Below are positions 40,916 through 41,872 of a DNA stretch of 41,872 bases, piece by piece. Made by a program: the position numbers and the translations under genes. The number at the start of each line of letters is the position of its first letter. Within the stretch, counting starts at the first letter, position 1. Source of the stretch: Dehalococcoidales bacterium (lineage in GTDB: Bacteria > Chloroflexota > Dehalococcoidia > Dehalococcoidales > UBA5760); the NCBI GenBank assembly GCA_021161775.1, contig JAGGZY010000022.1, forward strand, positions 1 through 41,872. The letters run 5' to 3'. The notes under the pieces were generated by a model. The model searched no databases. It was not told where the DNA came from and saw only the letters and a program-made list of their open reading frames with translations.

Positions 40916-41581
40916 CTAGGTTACGCTGCAACCGCTGACATGGACTCTCATTGGAGTGTTCCACCAATAGTCTCCAATTTGTTTCCAATCAAACACCAGA
41001 TGGCAACCTGGCGTCAAAACGTCCGAAACTGCCTTACCTCCATACTCTACATCTCTTAGATGTTGTAACTTAGGAATTACATAACCACGATGTGTTTTAC
41101 ACTCGATATTTGTAGTGTACCTACTAGACTCCTTGACATAGGCTTCTTCGTTAACTGCACATATAAAGAATCCTTCGGGTACCTTGAGCCCATTAAAGTT
41201 GCCTTTCTTTACAATCCTCCACAGCCGATACAAATCCCAGTAAATTTGACCTCTACGATGGGTTTGATTCGTATGCGCAGTTACACGTTGTGGAAGTTTA
41301 AATTCGAATGCAACGCCTCTCTCATATTTCACACCGCTAAAAGTAACTAACAAATCTAAAAACTTATCTTTGCCCCTTTTAATTTCCTCATCAAAAATAT
41401 CGTATTCAAAATAGAATTTCGGTTTATTCTCCGGGCTAGTATCACTAAATAAGTGCTCAAGTTCTAAGGCAAAATGAAAAACAAGTCCTCTTTCACTATT
41501 CAGCTTGAGCCTGACATCATCTGCTAAGTGGTCGGCAAGGTTTTTCCACGCTTTTTCAACGAGTTGTTTAATTGACTCCAT
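40916..41581 (-). CDS. Putative PD-(D/E)XK-type nuclease-like protein, unknown function
   Basis: LDLLVTFSGVKYERGVAFEFKLPQR resembles a D...ExK core; ATG at 41581 preceded by gggagg preferred over ORF-track start 41617. Confidence 0.5.
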   Translation of the reverse strand: MESIKQLVEKAWKNLADHLADDVRLKLNSERGLVFHFALELEHLFSDTSPENKPKFYFEYDIFDEEIKRGKDKFLDLLVTFSGVKYERGVAFEFKLPQRVTAHTNQTHRRGQIYWDLYRLWRIVKKGNFNGLKVPEGFFICAVNEEAYVKESSRYTTNIECKTHRGYVIPKLQHLRDVEYGGKAVSDVLTPGCHLVFDWKQIGDYWWNTPMRVHVSGCSVT

Positions 41582-41630
41582 ATAGTCCTCCCTGTCGTTT
41601 CCCCTAACCCCATTCATTTTGCCCCATTTC

Positions 41631-41872
41631 TTATATTATATACGATTCGGCAAGCTCAAAATAGCCTTTAGTATTGGTCAGGGTGGTTGCCTTTTCCTCC
41701 GCTGAAATATAGGGGTCATCAAGCTGGAAACAACCCACCTTGCCCCGCACATAAGCCCGATAGCATTTATAGAAGTTAAGCAGGCTCAGCAATTCTTTAT
41801 CCTGACTCTCGTCTACATAGGCATTGATGAAGCTATGGGACAGGTCAGCCCGCCGGTAGTGGTCGAGGTCCA
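41631..41872 (-). CDS. C-terminal fragment of APH/aminoglycoside-phosphotransferase-like kinase domain (cut by window edge)
   Basis: Manual minus translation DLDHYRRADLSHSFINAYVDESQDKELLSLLNFYKCYRAYVRGKVGCFQLDDPYISAEEKATTLTNTKGYFELAESYII*. Confidence 0.6.
   Translation of the reverse strand, partial: DLDHYRRADLSHSFINAYVDESQDKELLSLLNFYKCYRAYVRGKVGCFQLDDPYISAEEKATTLTNTKGYFELAESYII

Noticed and set aside
1-41872. CRISPR array, prophage or transposon
   Set aside because: No regularly spaced repeats, integrase/transposase ORFs or terminal inverted repeats were seen.

Overview
The window looks like a 42-kb chromosomal segment from an uncultured bacterium, probably Chloroflexota/Dehalococcoidia-like (inferred from gene content only). 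From left to right it contains: (i) a modular, archaeal-type glutamate synthase locus: GATase-II fragment, frameshifted FAD/NAD oxidoreductase, HisH and 4Fe-4S protein on the minus strand, with a divergent NrpR-family regulator and FMN glutamate synthase core; (ii) a B12/radical SAM protein, then a 6-phosphofructokinase / class I aldolase pair; (iii) a molybdate/tungstate ABC transporter preceded by a promoter, a Moco-type riboswitch and an intrinsic terminator; (iv) tRNA-Met(CAT), a lipoprotein and a dUTPase/dCTP deaminase-like gene; (v) a contiguous str-S10-spc-alpha ribosomal supercluster (rpsL to rpsI, about 13.8-33.8 kb); (vi) a convergent minus-strand operon with AIG2-like, PGI/PMI, phosphohexomutase, metK, ahcY, PHP phosphoesterase, P-loop kinase, a PD-(D/E)XK-like nuclease and an APH-like fragment. 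Most of the window is ordinary core genome. The signals most worth follow-up are a set of GTAAC/GTTAC half-sites at both divergent promoters of the NrpR locus, a perfect 10-bp tandem duplication that splits the glutamate synthase oxidoreductase frame, a 1-nt frameshift in front of the EF-G P-loop, the complete Moco riboswitch attenuator, and a nuclease gene lying between an APH-like domain and a P-loop kinase with a degenerate Walker A motif. I did not find a clearly novel multi-gene system.
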